This document shows, piece after piece, positions 42,246 through 51,283 of a DNA stretch of 64,000 nt. Position 1 is the first letter of the stretch. Every line of letters starts with the position of its first letter. The notes below the pieces were generated by a model that had not been told where the DNA came from, searched no databases, and saw nothing but the letters and a program-made list of their open reading frames with translations. Position numbers and translations under genes: made by a program. Origin of the DNA: Acidimicrobiia bacterium (GTDB lineage Bacteria; Actinomycetota; Acidimicrobiia; UBA2766); assembly GCA_020850945.1 (NCBI GenBank), contig JADZDR010000049.1, positions 1 to 64,000 on the forward strand, read 5' to 3'.

Positions 42246-42610
42246 CCGTCACCTCCCTGCTCGTCCGCGGCCTCGAGGATGTGGGAGACGGTGCCTTCGT
42301 AGATCGTCTCGTTCCCCACGCGGACCGTGAGTCGAGCCGCGTCGAGGTCGTTGTTGTCTCCTCCGGAGGCATGTGCCTCCGCGGTCCTGCCGTCGAGGGT
42401 GGTACCCGTACAGTCGAGGCCTGTCTCGTCGGCGGTGACTTCGCATTCGGGTCCTGTCCTGAGCTGGAGACCGGCGTCGAAGATCACGTCTTGGAAGGCG
42501 CTGCGCGTTCCCTGCGTGTACTCGTCGCCCACGTTCCCGCTCGGGAGCTGTGAGGTCACGGGGCTGCAGGCGGCGATGCCGAGGACAAGGGCTACTGCGA
42601 CCCGTCTCAT
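42242..42610 (-). CDS. Small lipoprotein of unknown function
   Basis: The 122-residue protein has a signal peptide ending in the lipobox GIAAC at residues 11-15 and should be lipidated on Cys15. The mature domain of about 105 residues contains two Cys (PECEVTADETGLDCTGTTLDG) that could form a disulphide, followed by a beta-rich end. It resembles in outline the small DUF4333-type actinobacterial lipoproteins, but I cannot confirm the family. The ATG overlaps the stop of the metallophosphoesterase gene. Confidence 0.7.
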   Translation of the reverse strand: MRRVAVALVLGIAACSPVTSQLPSGNVGDEYTQGTRSAFQDVIFDAGLQLRTGPECEVTADETGLDCTGTTLDGRTAEAHASGGDNNDLDAARLTVRVGNETIYEGTVSHILEAADEQGGDG

Positions 42611-44436
42611 GGTGCCACCAGGCGTGCCCGCGTCTGCAGGTGGAACTGCTCGAGCTCGGCATCCGTGAGGACCGCTAGATCGAAGGGTGCCTTCAGGGGG
42701 AGCTCGCAGTTGCGATCCGCCCGCGAACCGAGGTGGATCTCGGGCACCACCATCCAGTGGTTCGCGGCAAGCTCGCGGCTGATCCCGGCGAGGACACGGG
42801 GCGTGTAGTCACGCGCCGACGGACGCACGGTCCCCTCGTGGTCGAGCACCGTGGCGAAGATCGAGATCGTGCCGTCACGGTTGTCGACGATCTCGACGAG
42901 GCGCTGCTGCTGGCCCCAGTCGATGCAGCTCGCCGTGTTCACCTCCCAGAACCCCCCGCGCTCGCCGAGATGGGGGCTCGCGTGCGCGACGATCCGGTTG
43001 TAGTGGGTGTGGCCGTTGATCCAGAGGATGACATTCGGGAAGCGTGCGAGGAGCTCGACGAGCTCGTCCCCCGTGTGGAGCCGGGTCGTCGGGCCGAGCT
43101 CGGGCTGGATCGTGTTGTCCATCGTCCAGCTCGTGTGGTGGCTCGACACGATCACGAGCTGGTCCGTCACGCTTCGGGTGGTGGGTTCGCCTGACGAGTC
43201 GTAGCTGCGGGACGAGACGGACTCGAGCTCGGCCTCGAGCCACCGCCACTCGGCCTCGGGGATGGAGCCGTCGGCGCCCTGCGTCACATTGCACGAGTCG
43301 AGGCCGACGAGCCGGATGCGGGGCGCGACATCACGTGCCCACCATGTGGTCCCGTCGGCGACGTTGGCCTGCGTGAAGCCGTGTCCGGCCGGACCGGGCG
43401 TCTCGGTCGTGTCGAAGTGCTCCTTCATGAACTCGAGGCGATCGTAGATGCGACGGTCCGGGTCCCGTGTGACGGCACGGACCCCCGGCACGCCGCGGAT
43501 CCGGTCCCATCCGAGCGACCAGGCCTGGCGAGTTGCCAGATCGCCGGACACGCCTGCCCCGTAGATGGAGGCGAAGAACGGGCCGGCTGTCGACGCCTTG
43601 CGGCCGCCCCGCGCGGCCTGTTCCTGCATCCAGGACACGGGAAGGAGACCCATGAAGATGGTGTCGTGGTTGCCGTAGAGGGTGAGCCACGGGACCTTGA
43701 TGCCGACTGTGTCGAGGTCGGTTCCCACGGCCGCCTCGAGCATTCCTGCGAAGGCGGGGTAGCCCCGTTCTCCGTACACGTCACCTGACGGGTCGTCGGG
43801 ATGGTATGCGTATTTCGCCTCTCCCCATGCCTGCACACCCTCGTACACCTTCGTCTTACCGCTGTTCGGGTTCACCGTCTGCCCGTCGAGGGTGTCGATG
43901 TACCAGCGCAGCTCCGTGTGCGCATGGCTGTCGGCGCTGTCACCTGTGACGACTGCCACGGCCATGGGCGCGCCCGTGACGGGGCTCGACATCGCCGCGT
44001 TCATGGCGCGCACCATCTGGTCGAGCACGTAGACGCAGAGCGTCTCCTGGGGGCGGCACCCGGCGCCCGTGGTCACGTTCTGCATGAGCATCTGGGCCGG
44101 CTCGACGCGGGCCGGGGACTGGGCGTCGACGACGTGGATGTCGCTGAGGTGACCGAGGTAGAGCAGGGAGCGCCGTGTGTTCGCGCGGCTCGGGGCGGGT
44201 GGGTCGCCGAGGAGGTCTTCACGCACCACGTACGGCTCGCCGGCCCGCCGCAGGAGCCGGCGGTAGCCCCTCGGGGAAGGCGAGTCCATGCGGATGGTGC
44301 CGACCAAGGTGGACGTGACTTCCGCCGGTCCCGGTTCGGTTGCGATCTGGGCCGCGACGACATCGATCGGCAGTCCCCATGCGGCGGCGAGGACAGCAGC
44401 AGTACGCATGAAGCCCCGCCGGGACAGCCCGCTCAT
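42607..44436 (-). CDS. Tat-exported metallophosphoesterase (TIGR03767-like)
   Basis: The 609-residue protein begins with a twin-arginine signal (SRRGFMRTAAVLAAAWG). The calcineurin-type dinuclear metal motifs appear in order: SDIHVVD, VTGDSADSHAH, LYGNHDTIF, VSSHHTS and INGHTHYN. The pattern and length fit the TIGR03767 group of actinobacterial exported phosphoesterases. The substrate is unknown. It is the first gene of a four-gene minus-strand operon. Its promoter region is shared with the divergent TetR gene and contains one of two operator copies, immediately downstream of a TATCCA -10-like hexamer, so the TetR protein may also control this operon. Confidence 0.85.
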   Translation of the reverse strand: MSGLSRRGFMRTAAVLAAAWGLPIDVVAAQIATEPGPAEVTSTLVGTIRMDSPSPRGYRRLLRRAGEPYVVREDLLGDPPAPSRANTRRSLLYLGHLSDIHVVDAQSPARVEPAQMLMQNVTTGAGCRPQETLCVYVLDQMVRAMNAAMSSPVTGAPMAVAVVTGDSADSHAHTELRWYIDTLDGQTVNPNSGKTKVYEGVQAWGEAKYAYHPDDPSGDVYGERGYPAFAGMLEAAVGTDLDTVGIKVPWLTLYGNHDTIFMGLLPVSWMQEQAARGGRKASTAGPFFASIYGAGVSGDLATRQAWSLGWDRIRGVPGVRAVTRDPDRRIYDRLEFMKEHFDTTETPGPAGHGFTQANVADGTTWWARDVAPRIRLVGLDSCNVTQGADGSIPEAEWRWLEAELESVSSRSYDSSGEPTTRSVTDQLVIVSSHHTSWTMDNTIQPELGPTTRLHTGDELVELLARFPNVILWINGHTHYNRIVAHASPHLGERGGFWEVNTASCIDWGQQQRLVEIVDNRDGTISIFATVLDHEGTVRPSARDYTPRVLAGISRELAANHWMVVPEIHLGSRADRNCELPLKAPFDLAVLTDAELEQFHLQTRARLVAP

Positions 44437-44473
44437 GGCAGGTGACTCTACGCCATCAACTGCGCGGCGCTGT

Positions 44474-44490
44474 GACGAACAGTGGTTCGC
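44474..44490. promoter_or_regulatory. TetR operator copy A (divergent side)
   Basis: ACGAACAGTGGTTCGC is an imperfect copy of the palindrome found at 44582. It lies directly downstream of TATCCA (44491-44496, minus strand), a possible -10 of the metallophosphoesterase operon, so binding there would block that operon. Confidence 0.5.
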
Positions 44491-44549
44491 TGGATACTTG
44501 GACTGAAGTGCGAGCTATCGACCATATATCAACGAGTGGCTCAAACCCC

Positions 44550-44597
44550 TTGCAATTGTCTCGGGCGATGAATATGCTATGACGAACAGTTGTTCGT
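44550..44597 (+). promoter_or_regulatory. TetR-gene promoter with operator copy B
   Basis: TTGCAA (44550-44555), a 17-nt spacer and TATGCT (44573-44578) form a clear promoter. The perfect dyad ACGAACA-GT-TGTTCGT (44582-44597) covers the expected transcript start, the classic place for autorepression. The core CGAAC-N4-GTTCG also resembles a LexA box, but the central bases do not fit that consensus fully. Confidence 0.7.
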
Positions 44598-44614
44598 GAT
44601 GGAGTTGGGTAGAC

Positions 44615-45259
44615 GTGCCGGTACAGACCCAGATGCAACGCACGAAGGCGGATACGCGGGCCGTGATCCTCGACGCGGCCGAGCGTGTCTTCCTGGAGCA
44701 CGGGTGGCGGGCGGCCGGCATGCGTGAGGTTGCCGACGGGGCAGGGCTGGCCCCGTCGAGCCTCTACAACCACTTCCCGTCGAAGAAGGAGCTCTTCGCA
44801 GCCGTGATCTCGCGGCGGGCGTCCGAGCTCCAAGAGGATGCCCTGCAGGGCTTCCTGCGGGGACGAAACTTCCCGGAGGATCTCGAGTACGTGGTCGGCA
44901 TGATGCGCCGCCTCGCACGTGACCACGCCGAGTTCGTACGTCTTGCGATCATCGATCTCGTCGAGTTCGGCGCGGCCCACATCACGGGGCTCGACCTCGA
45001 CCTCGTGCCGGTGATCGAGGCGCTCTTCCGACCCCACTTCGAGCGTGACGTGGAGGCGGGGCTGTTGCGGGACTTCGACCTCATGGTCGTCGTGCGGTTC
45101 GTCTACCTCGCCCTGTTCGGGTACTTCGGCATCGCCCAGCTCTACGGCAACCAGTTCCCCGCCCTCGTCGACATCGAGTACGAGAACCGTGAGATCGCCC
45201 GCCTCCTCGAGCGGGGAATCCTCGCTTCCCACACAGCCGACACGAAGGAGAAGTCGTGA
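44615..45259 (+). CDS. TetR/AcrR-family transcriptional regulator
   Basis: The 214-residue protein has the TetR DNA-binding domain in its first 55 residues: TRAVILDAAERVFLEHGW, then MREVADGAGLAPSSLYNHF and SKKELFAAVI. The C-terminal ligand domain is helical and not assignable. The GTG start follows GGAG by about 10 nt. The stop overlaps the GTG of the next gene (GTGA), so regulator and oxidoreductase genes form one operon. The dyad over its promoter suggests that it represses itself and the three downstream genes until a ligand binds. Confidence 0.93.
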   Translation: MPVQTQMQRTKADTRAVILDAAERVFLEHGWRAAGMREVADGAGLAPSSLYNHFPSKKELFAAVISRRASELQEDALQGFLRGRNFPEDLEYVVGMMRRLARDHAEFVRLAIIDLVEFGAAHITGLDLDLVPVIEALFRPHFERDVEAGLLRDFDLMVVVRFVYLALFGYFGIAQLYGNQFPALVDIEYENREIARLLERGILASHTADTKEKS

Positions 45260-46680
45260 ACACAGATCTGCTCGAACGCATCCCGGGGGTCGGGGAACAC
45301 CGCTTCGACGCCGAAGGCGTCGCGGTGGTGGCACCGGCGGGCGTCGACGAGCTCGCGACCTTCGTGCGTTGGGCGCGGGCCGAGCGTATTCCGCTGTGGC
45401 CGCGCAGCTCCACGAGTCTGCGTCGCAGTGTGCGTCCCGACGGTCCGGGACTCGTCGTCGACATGTCGGGCCTGAAGGAGATCATCCGGGTCGACCGCCG
45501 CAACCGGGTCACTCTCGTGCAGGCCGGCGTCACGTTCGAGGAGCTCGCGCCGGCCCTGGAGAGGGAGGGGCTGCGTGCGGTCATGCCCCTCTGTCCTCGA
45601 CGCGGCAAGTCGGTGCTCGCGACCCACATCGAGCGCGAGGCGACGATCATGCCTGCCTTCCAATGGGATCTCTCGGATCCGCTGCTCTGCCTCGAGCTCG
45701 TCTACGGGTCGGGTGACCAGTTCCGCACCGGATCGGCGGCAGGCCCGGGCAACCTCGACCAACAGTGGGCGTCGGGTGAAATGCAGAAGGGCCCGATGGG
45801 ACCCGGCCATGCCGACTGGATGCGGATCGTGCAGGGGGCGCAGGGCACGATCGGGATCGCGACGTGGGCCTCGGTGAAGGCGGAGGTCCTTCCCCGCATC
45901 GAGACCGTGCACGTGGGTGCATCCGACACGCTCACGCCTCTCGTGGAATGCGCATACCGCCTCCTGCGCAAGAACGCCGTCGACATCTGCTTCATCGTCG
46001 ACGCGAACGCGTTCGTCGACCTCGTCGGCACCACCGAGGGATCCCGGGCGGAGGCAGCACGCCGCACGCAGCCGTGGAACCTCGTGATGTCCGTGAGCGG
46101 GCTCGACTACCTCCCCGAGCGGCGGCACGCCGTGTACAGCCGCATGCTCCGTGACGAGGCGCGGGCGGCCGGGGTCCGCCTCGTCGACCCCCCGCTCGGT
46201 TCGGGCGAGACCCTTCTCGCCCTTCTCCGGCGTTCCTCCGAGGAGCCGTACTGGAAGGAGCGGCGCCGCGGTGCCTCCCGCCAGGTCTTCTTCCAGACGA
46301 CACTCGAGGCAGCCGGGGCCTTCTGTGCGTCGTTCGCAGTCCACGCGGCGGGGGCCGGCATCGACACCGACCGCATCGGCACGTACATCCAACCCCAACT
46401 CGGAGGACGGGTGGCACACGTCGAGCTCATCGTGGCCTGTGAGCCCGGCACGGACGAGGTGGCGGAGACGGGGCGCTTCGCCGATGCCGTCGCCGTGCCC
46501 CTCACGGCCGAGGGTGCGTTCTTCTCGCGCCCGTACGGTGCGTGGGCGGAACCGGCGTTCGAGGCGGCCGCGTCGAGCGTCGACATCCTCGAACGCGCCA
46601 AGACGATCTTCGACCCCGCCCGGATCCTCGCACCCGGCCGCCTCGGCCTGAAAGGAAACCCCGATGGCTACGCGTTCTGA
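45256..46680 (+). CDS. FAD-binding oxidoreductase (PCMH/FAD_binding_4 type), subunit of a three-gene complex
   Basis: The 474-residue protein has the PCMH flavin fold: VAVVAPAGVDELATFVRWAR, PLWPRSSTSLRR, then GLVVDMSGLKEIIRVD and VQAGVTFEELAPAL. These correspond to the nucleotide-binding parts of GlcD/GlcE and related 2-hydroxyacid dehydrogenases. The C-terminal part is divergent, ending ERAKTIFDPARILAPGRLG, the common closing motif of FAD-linked oxidases. It is translated from a GTG overlapping the TetR stop, and its 3' end overlaps the Fe-S gene by 17 nt. I infer a multi-subunit dehydrogenase; the substrate is unknown. Confidence 0.82.
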   Translation: MNTDLLERIPGVGEHRFDAEGVAVVAPAGVDELATFVRWARAERIPLWPRSSTSLRRSVRPDGPGLVVDMSGLKEIIRVDRRNRVTLVQAGVTFEELAPALEREGLRAVMPLCPRRGKSVLATHIEREATIMPAFQWDLSDPLLCLELVYGSGDQFRTGSAAGPGNLDQQWASGEMQKGPMGPGHADWMRIVQGAQGTIGIATWASVKAEVLPRIETVHVGASDTLTPLVECAYRLLRKNAVDICFIVDANAFVDLVGTTEGSRAEAARRTQPWNLVMSVSGLDYLPERRHAVYSRMLRDEARAAGVRLVDPPLGSGETLLALLRRSSEEPYWKERRRGASRQVFFQTTLEAAGAFCASFAVHAAGAGIDTDRIGTYIQPQLGGRVAHVELIVACEPGTDEVAETGRFADAVAVPLTAEGAFFSRPYGAWAEPAFEAAASSVDILERAKTIFDPARILAPGRLGLKGNPDGYAF

Positions 46681-47965
46681 GACCAGGCACCAGAGCCTCG
46701 ACGACCTCGACCACCTCGCAGCCAAGTGCCCGCGCTGCTCCCTCTGCAAGTTCCCACCCCTCGTCGCCGTGCGCTCCCACGCCCGCAGCAGCATCTGTCC
46801 TTCCTACGACGAGTACAAGTACCACAGCCACTCGGGAAGCGGGAGGGTGATCATCGCCAACGCCCTCCACGACGGGCGTATCGACGTGACCGAGGGCACG
46901 CGGGACGTGATCTTCCAGTGCACGATGTGTGGTGGCTGCGACATGTCGTGCAAGTTCTCGACCGACATCGAGATCAGCGAGATCATGTTCGCCCTGCGCG
47001 CCGAGTCCCACGAGCGATGCGGACCCCTACCCGCCCATGCACAGGTCCTCGACAACCTGCGCGGTCACGGGCACCCGTTCGACGCGACGGGCGGGAGCAA
47101 GGACGACTGGCTCGCCGAGATCACCGGCGTTCGCACGGGCTTGTCCAAGCGCGTCCTTCTCGTGGGTTCCTCCTACGCTCTCCTCCCGGACCGGCGACGG
47201 ACCCTCCTCAACCTCGTGCGTCTCCTGCAGGTGGCCGGAGTCGAGTTCACCGTCCTCGGCGCCGACGAACCCGACACGGGCACGATGGCCCTTCACATCG
47301 GCGACCGCGACCTCTTCGACACACTCGCGCGCGACTTCGTCGGGATCTTCAACACGGCGGGTGTCGAGGAGATCGTGTGCGCCGACCCAGAGGACTTCGC
47401 CACCCTGCGAGCCCACTTCGGCAAGGTCGGTGACCTCCACGCCACGGTGCGACACGCGGTCGAGGTCCTCGACGAGGCGGTCGCCGCCGGCAGCCTGACT
47501 CTCCGTCACCGTGTCTCGCACCGCGCCACGTATCACGATCCGTGCAGTCTCGGACGACGGTCCGAGGAGTACCAAGCCTGGGACGGCGAGACGAAGAAGA
47601 TCATGGGTCAGCTCATCGTCACCGACCCACCGCGGCCGGTGAACCGGGGCACGCACGGTGTGTACGAGCCGCCACGGCGGCTCCTGCAGGCGGTGCCCGG
47701 CCTCGAGCTCGTCGAGATGCCCCGCAGGCGCGAGTACGCCTACTGCTGCGGCGGCTCGGGCGGCGTGCCCCAGGCATATCCGGAGTTCGCCTCGCACACG
47801 GCGCACGAGCGCCTCGACGAGGCCGGCGACGTCGGAGCGGAGATCGTGGTCAGCGCCTGCCCCGGCTGCGAGCGGAACCTGGACGGCGCCACGGACGGGA
47901 GGGGAGTCGAGGTTCTCGGCATCTACGACGTCCTGGCCGAGGCCGCCTTCGGCAACCGCGGGTGA
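46664..47965 (+). CDS. Fe-S/CCG-domain oxidoreductase subunit (GlcF/GlpC/HdrD-like)
   Basis: The 433-residue protein has two N-terminal Cys clusters, CPRCSLCKFPP (with CPSYDE further on) and CTMCGGCDMSCKF, suited to two [4Fe-4S] clusters. Two CCG-type domains follow: HDPCSLGRR and YCCGGSGG, then SACPGCERNL. This layout is that of GlcF, GlpC, LutA and HdrD subunits, which pass electrons from a flavoprotein to quinones or other carriers. AAAGGAA precedes the ATG by 6 nt. It lies between two flavoprotein genes. Confidence 0.85.
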   Translation: MATRSETRHQSLDDLDHLAAKCPRCSLCKFPPLVAVRSHARSSICPSYDEYKYHSHSGSGRVIIANALHDGRIDVTEGTRDVIFQCTMCGGCDMSCKFSTDIEISEIMFALRAESHERCGPLPAHAQVLDNLRGHGHPFDATGGSKDDWLAEITGVRTGLSKRVLLVGSSYALLPDRRRTLLNLVRLLQVAGVEFTVLGADEPDTGTMALHIGDRDLFDTLARDFVGIFNTAGVEEIVCADPEDFATLRAHFGKVGDLHATVRHAVEVLDEAVAAGSLTLRHRVSHRATYHDPCSLGRRSEEYQAWDGETKKIMGQLIVTDPPRPVNRGTHGVYEPPRRLLQAVPGLELVEMPRRREYAYCCGGSGGVPQAYPEFASHTAHERLDEAGDVGAEIVVSACPGCERNLDGATDGRGVEVLGIYDVLAEAAFGNRG

Positions 47966-47989
47966 GTGAGCGAGAGGAAGGGACCGATC

Positions 47990-49825
47990 ATGGGAAGCGT
48001 TCTCGGCGTCAGCGGAGAATCGACACTGACGGAGGAAGAGGCGGCTGCACTCCGAGACGAGGTCGTCGCCGAGCTCGCCCTCGTCGTCGGCGATCGCTGG
48101 GTGACGGCGGAGCCGGCGATTCTCGACGGCTACGCCTGGCAGTACCTCGCCGAGGCGGCCACGGGTGAACGCTGGATGGCCAGACCCCTCGCGGTCGTCC
48201 TGCCCGGCTGCACCGAGGACGTCGCCGAGATCGTCCGCCACTGCAACCACAAGGGCATCCAGTTCAAGGCCGTGTCGACGGGATTCGGCGCCTGGGGGGC
48301 TGCTGCACAACCCGACAGCATGGTCCAGATCGACCTGCGCCGCATGGACCGCATCCTCGAGATCGACGCCAAGAACATGTATGCCGTCGTCGAACCGTAC
48401 GTGACCGGCAACCAGCTCCAGACGGAGGCGTTCAGCGTCGGCCTCAACACCCACATCGCCGGCGTGGGAGGCCAGACCTCCGTCCTCGCCTCGGCCACGT
48501 CGATGATGGGCCAGGGCTGGGACGGGGTCTCGATGAGCTTCTCGTGCCGGAACCTGCTGGGAGCGGAGTGGGTGACTCCCGAAGGCGAGATCGTGCGCAT
48601 CGGGAGCTTCGAGTCCGCCGGTCGGTGGTTCGCGGGGGACGGGCCCGGCCCGTCGATCCGGGGCGTCTTCCGCGGCTTCGCCGGGGCCCTAGGTGGCCTC
48701 GGGGTCTTCACGAAGGCGGCTGTCAAGCTCTACCCGTGGGAGGGTCCAGAGGCGCTCGAGGTCGGCGGCGCTTCCCCCTACTACGAGACGGAGATCCCCG
48801 AGCACCATCTCTCGGCCCTCTGCATCGTCGACGACTGGAAGGGTATGGCGGAGCTGGGCTACCGCCTCGGCGACGCCGGCATCGCCCTCGCCGTCTCACG
48901 CAACGCGCCGTCCGTCATGGGTGCGGTCCTCACGGCCGACAACAACGAGTTCGCCGACATCTACGAGGTGCCGTTCGTCCACGAGCTGTACTACACGCTC
49001 GTCGTCATCATCCAGGCAGACGATGCCGAGGAGTTCGCCTACAAGGTCGACGTCCTGAAGACGATCCTGCGCGAGCTCGACGGCGGCATGATCGCGAACC
49101 TGCCCGCGCACGAGTACACGTACTGGCTCGGCCGTTTCATCCGCACCCTCTCGCGGCGCGTGAAGGCGAAGGGCCTCTTGAAGTCGGCGCCGGGCACGCT
49201 GGGGCTGTTCCGGACGTTCGGGAAGCGCTACGGGTACCGCAAGCTCACGTCCTCGATGTCTGCCCTCCTCTACGAGGCTGTCGTGCGTTCGGGTCTCAAC
49301 ATGCGTGGCGTGTTCCGCTTCGGCGGCACCTTCTGGACCGCGATGGGTTCGCTCGCCTCCTGGGACAACGCGATCAAGGGAGCCCGTGTCGGCGCCCAGA
49401 TCAAGAAGAGGTATATCGACGAGGGAAAGTTCTTCGACGACGGTGCGGACAACGCGTGGGGAGGCCTCTACGAGAACGGTGCCTACTCGCATCTCGAGGA
49501 GCTCGCCTGTTACGACCCGACGGACGACGACAGCGGCGCGAACGTGATCGGCTACATCTTCGAGACGAACCTCGCGTCGGCCGAACACTTCCTCTCCCTG
49601 CCGCTGAACGCGTGCGGCCCGCAGGCGAGCACGTTCTTCAGCCCCCTCTGCGGTGGCTATCAGAACTGGCAGCTCGCCATAAAGAACACCTACGACCCGA
49701 ACAACGCGAGCGAGGGATCGAGCTATGTGATCCCCGACTACAAGCCGGGGCGCGGCCTGCGCAAGCTCGCCGGCAACGTCATGTCGGACCGGGCGGAGAT
49801 CGACCTCACGCAGGACGACCTCTGA
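47990..49825 (+). CDS. FAD-binding oxidoreductase (large flavoprotein of the same operon)
   Basis: The 611-residue protein starts at ATG 47990, with GAGGAAGGGA about 6 nt upstream; an in-frame GTG at 47966 lacks a site. The N-terminal PCMH domain includes RPLAVVLPGCTEDVAEIVRH, KAVSTGFGAWGAAA and MVQIDLRRMDRILEID, followed by AGVGGQTSVLASATSMMGQG. The rest is a large substrate domain with a YxxW-rich C-terminus. It is longer than GlcD and not closely like any enzyme I recognise. Together with the preceding two genes it may form a GlcDEF-like complex with a different substrate. Confidence 0.82.
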   Translation: MGSVLGVSGESTLTEEEAAALRDEVVAELALVVGDRWVTAEPAILDGYAWQYLAEAATGERWMARPLAVVLPGCTEDVAEIVRHCNHKGIQFKAVSTGFGAWGAAAQPDSMVQIDLRRMDRILEIDAKNMYAVVEPYVTGNQLQTEAFSVGLNTHIAGVGGQTSVLASATSMMGQGWDGVSMSFSCRNLLGAEWVTPEGEIVRIGSFESAGRWFAGDGPGPSIRGVFRGFAGALGGLGVFTKAAVKLYPWEGPEALEVGGASPYYETEIPEHHLSALCIVDDWKGMAELGYRLGDAGIALAVSRNAPSVMGAVLTADNNEFADIYEVPFVHELYYTLVVIIQADDAEEFAYKVDVLKTILRELDGGMIANLPAHEYTYWLGRFIRTLSRRVKAKGLLKSAPGTLGLFRTFGKRYGYRKLTSSMSALLYEAVVRSGLNMRGVFRFGGTFWTAMGSLASWDNAIKGARVGAQIKKRYIDEGKFFDDGADNAWGGLYENGAYSHLEELACYDPTDDDSGANVIGYIFETNLASAEHFLSLPLNACGPQASTFFSPLCGGYQNWQLAIKNTYDPNNASEGSSYVIPDYKPGRGLRKLAGNVMSDRAEIDLTQDDL

Positions 49826-50014
49826 CCGAAGGTGTCGCACGCCGCCGTCGTGAGCCGACCGGCGGGGGATCGACGCCCTGCGCAAGCTCGGGCGACTCGA
49901 ACTGGCGGGCACCGTGAGGCACCCGTAGGAGGGCGACCAGCCGAACCGGTCGGCCCGCACACGCCCTCTGGAAACGACAACGAGATCCATGCGGGGGGAT
50001 TCGGGGGCGGTGGT

Positions 50015-51283
50015 TCATGGGCCGAGCAGAGCGGCGGGTACGACTGCGATGCCGTCTGCTCGCCGGTAGGCACGCGTACCCGTCGAAACCACCACGGCAT
50101 CCAGCAAGGCGTCACCGAGCTGGTTTCGCAGCCACCGCAAGTGCCGCACATCGCGGTCCACTACGTTCTGGGTGAGCTTCACCTCCACGGCCACGACACT
50201 GCGATCGTCGTTCTCGACGATCAGGTCGACTTCGTGCTCACCTCCCTTGGTCCGCAGGTGAGAGACCGTCGCGTCAACCGCTTGTGCATACACCCGCGTG
50301 TCGAGTGTGACGAGGGACTCGAAGAGCAGTCCGAGCATCGGGGCGTGTGTGATGCGCGGCTCGGCTGTGCGGCCACGCAGAAGAGCGTCTCTTCCCAGGT
50401 GGAGCAGGCGAGCTGCCAATGCCGGGTCGGCGAGCTGGTGTTTCGGGGCCTCCGTGAGCCGCGAGAACTCGCTGCGCGTCGTTGACCAGGCAGGCACGGG
50501 GTCGAGTATCCCGAGGCGTTCGAGCACGTCGCGCCAGACCAAGGTGGTCGACCGGGCGGGCTTGTCGGCATCACCGGCGGTGGATCCATCGAGGATCACC
50601 TCGTACTTGGCCGCCGTCGACGACGCCGCCGCGTACGCGGTCATCCATCGGCGCAGCGTTGCCGGTCGCCTGACACGTTGGCCTTGCTCGGGGAAGTCCT
50701 TCGTGACGATGCGGTCGATGTATCCGTCGAGCTGCCTGCGTCGAGCGTGTGGCAAGAGGCCGTGCAGGCCCGGGAAGCCGCTGTCGACGATCGCGTCGGC
50801 ATAGTCACCGAGGGTGACTGTCGTTCGGCCGGTGACCTTGGGGCGCACGCCATCCAGGAGCTCGGAGAGGCTCACCGTGGGACTCCCGACGCCGCGTTCC
50901 GACAGAGTCATCGGCCGCATTCTCAGCGACGCGATCCGTCCTGCACCTGAATGCGTCGCTACACCCTCGACGGACGCCGATCCCGTCAGCAGGTACGAGC
51001 CCAGTTCCGCCCCGGCGTCAACAGCCCGTCTCACGAAGTCCCACATCTCCGGCACACGTTCCCACTCGTCGATGAGCACCGGTCGGGCATCCTGAAGTAG
51101 GACCGTATGGTCGGCATGCGCGATGGCTTGGACAGCGGGGTCGTCAAGCATGTACACGGACCGTGCGAGACGGCGTGCCGTCTCGGTCTTCCCCACACCC
51201 TTGGCGCCCTCGATCAGCAGGGCCGGCAACTCGCCGGTCAGCCCCTGGAGTTCGCGGTCAACAACCCGAGGCAGATACCGCAT
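50015..51283 (-). CDS. ATPase with DUF4143 C-terminal domain
   Basis: The 422-residue protein has an AAA_14-type ATPase domain (Walker A GAKGVGKT at 26-33; Walker B-like RPVLIDEWERVP; sensor LLTGSAS). A DUF4143 domain follows, ending in a PD-(D/E)xK-like fold: GGEHEVDLIVENDDRSVVAVEVKLT. Such proteins are widespread, often solitary, and their cellular role is unsettled. The start ATG lies 6 nt after TAGCGT on the minus strand, consistent with a leaderless message. It is a single gene divergent from the MmgE/PrpD gene. Confidence 0.88.
   Translation of the reverse strand: MRYLPRVVDRELQGLTGELPALLIEGAKGVGKTETARRLARSVYMLDDPAVQAIAHADHTVLLQDARPVLIDEWERVPEMWDFVRRAVDAGAELGSYLLTGSASVEGVATHSGAGRIASLRMRPMTLSERGVGSPTVSLSELLDGVRPKVTGRTTVTLGDYADAIVDSGFPGLHGLLPHARRRQLDGYIDRIVTKDFPEQGQRVRRPATLRRWMTAYAAASSTAAKYEVILDGSTAGDADKPARSTTLVWRDVLERLGILDPVPAWSTTRSEFSRLTEAPKHQLADPALAARLLHLGRDALLRGRTAEPRITHAPMLGLLFESLVTLDTRVYAQAVDATVSHLRTKGGEHEVDLIVENDDRSVVAVEVKLTQNVVDRDVRHLRWLRNQLGDALLDAVVVSTGTRAYRRADGIAVVPAALLGP

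Noticed and set aside
44582-44597. LexA box as the main call for the TetR-side dyad
   Set aside because: The central bases (AGTT) break the RNRY part of the consensus, and a second copy plus an adjoining tetR gene make a TetR operator more likely.
49826-50014. Possible small gene between the flavoprotein and the DUF4143 ATPase
   Set aside because: No frame there has a start with a ribosome site or any recognisable product.
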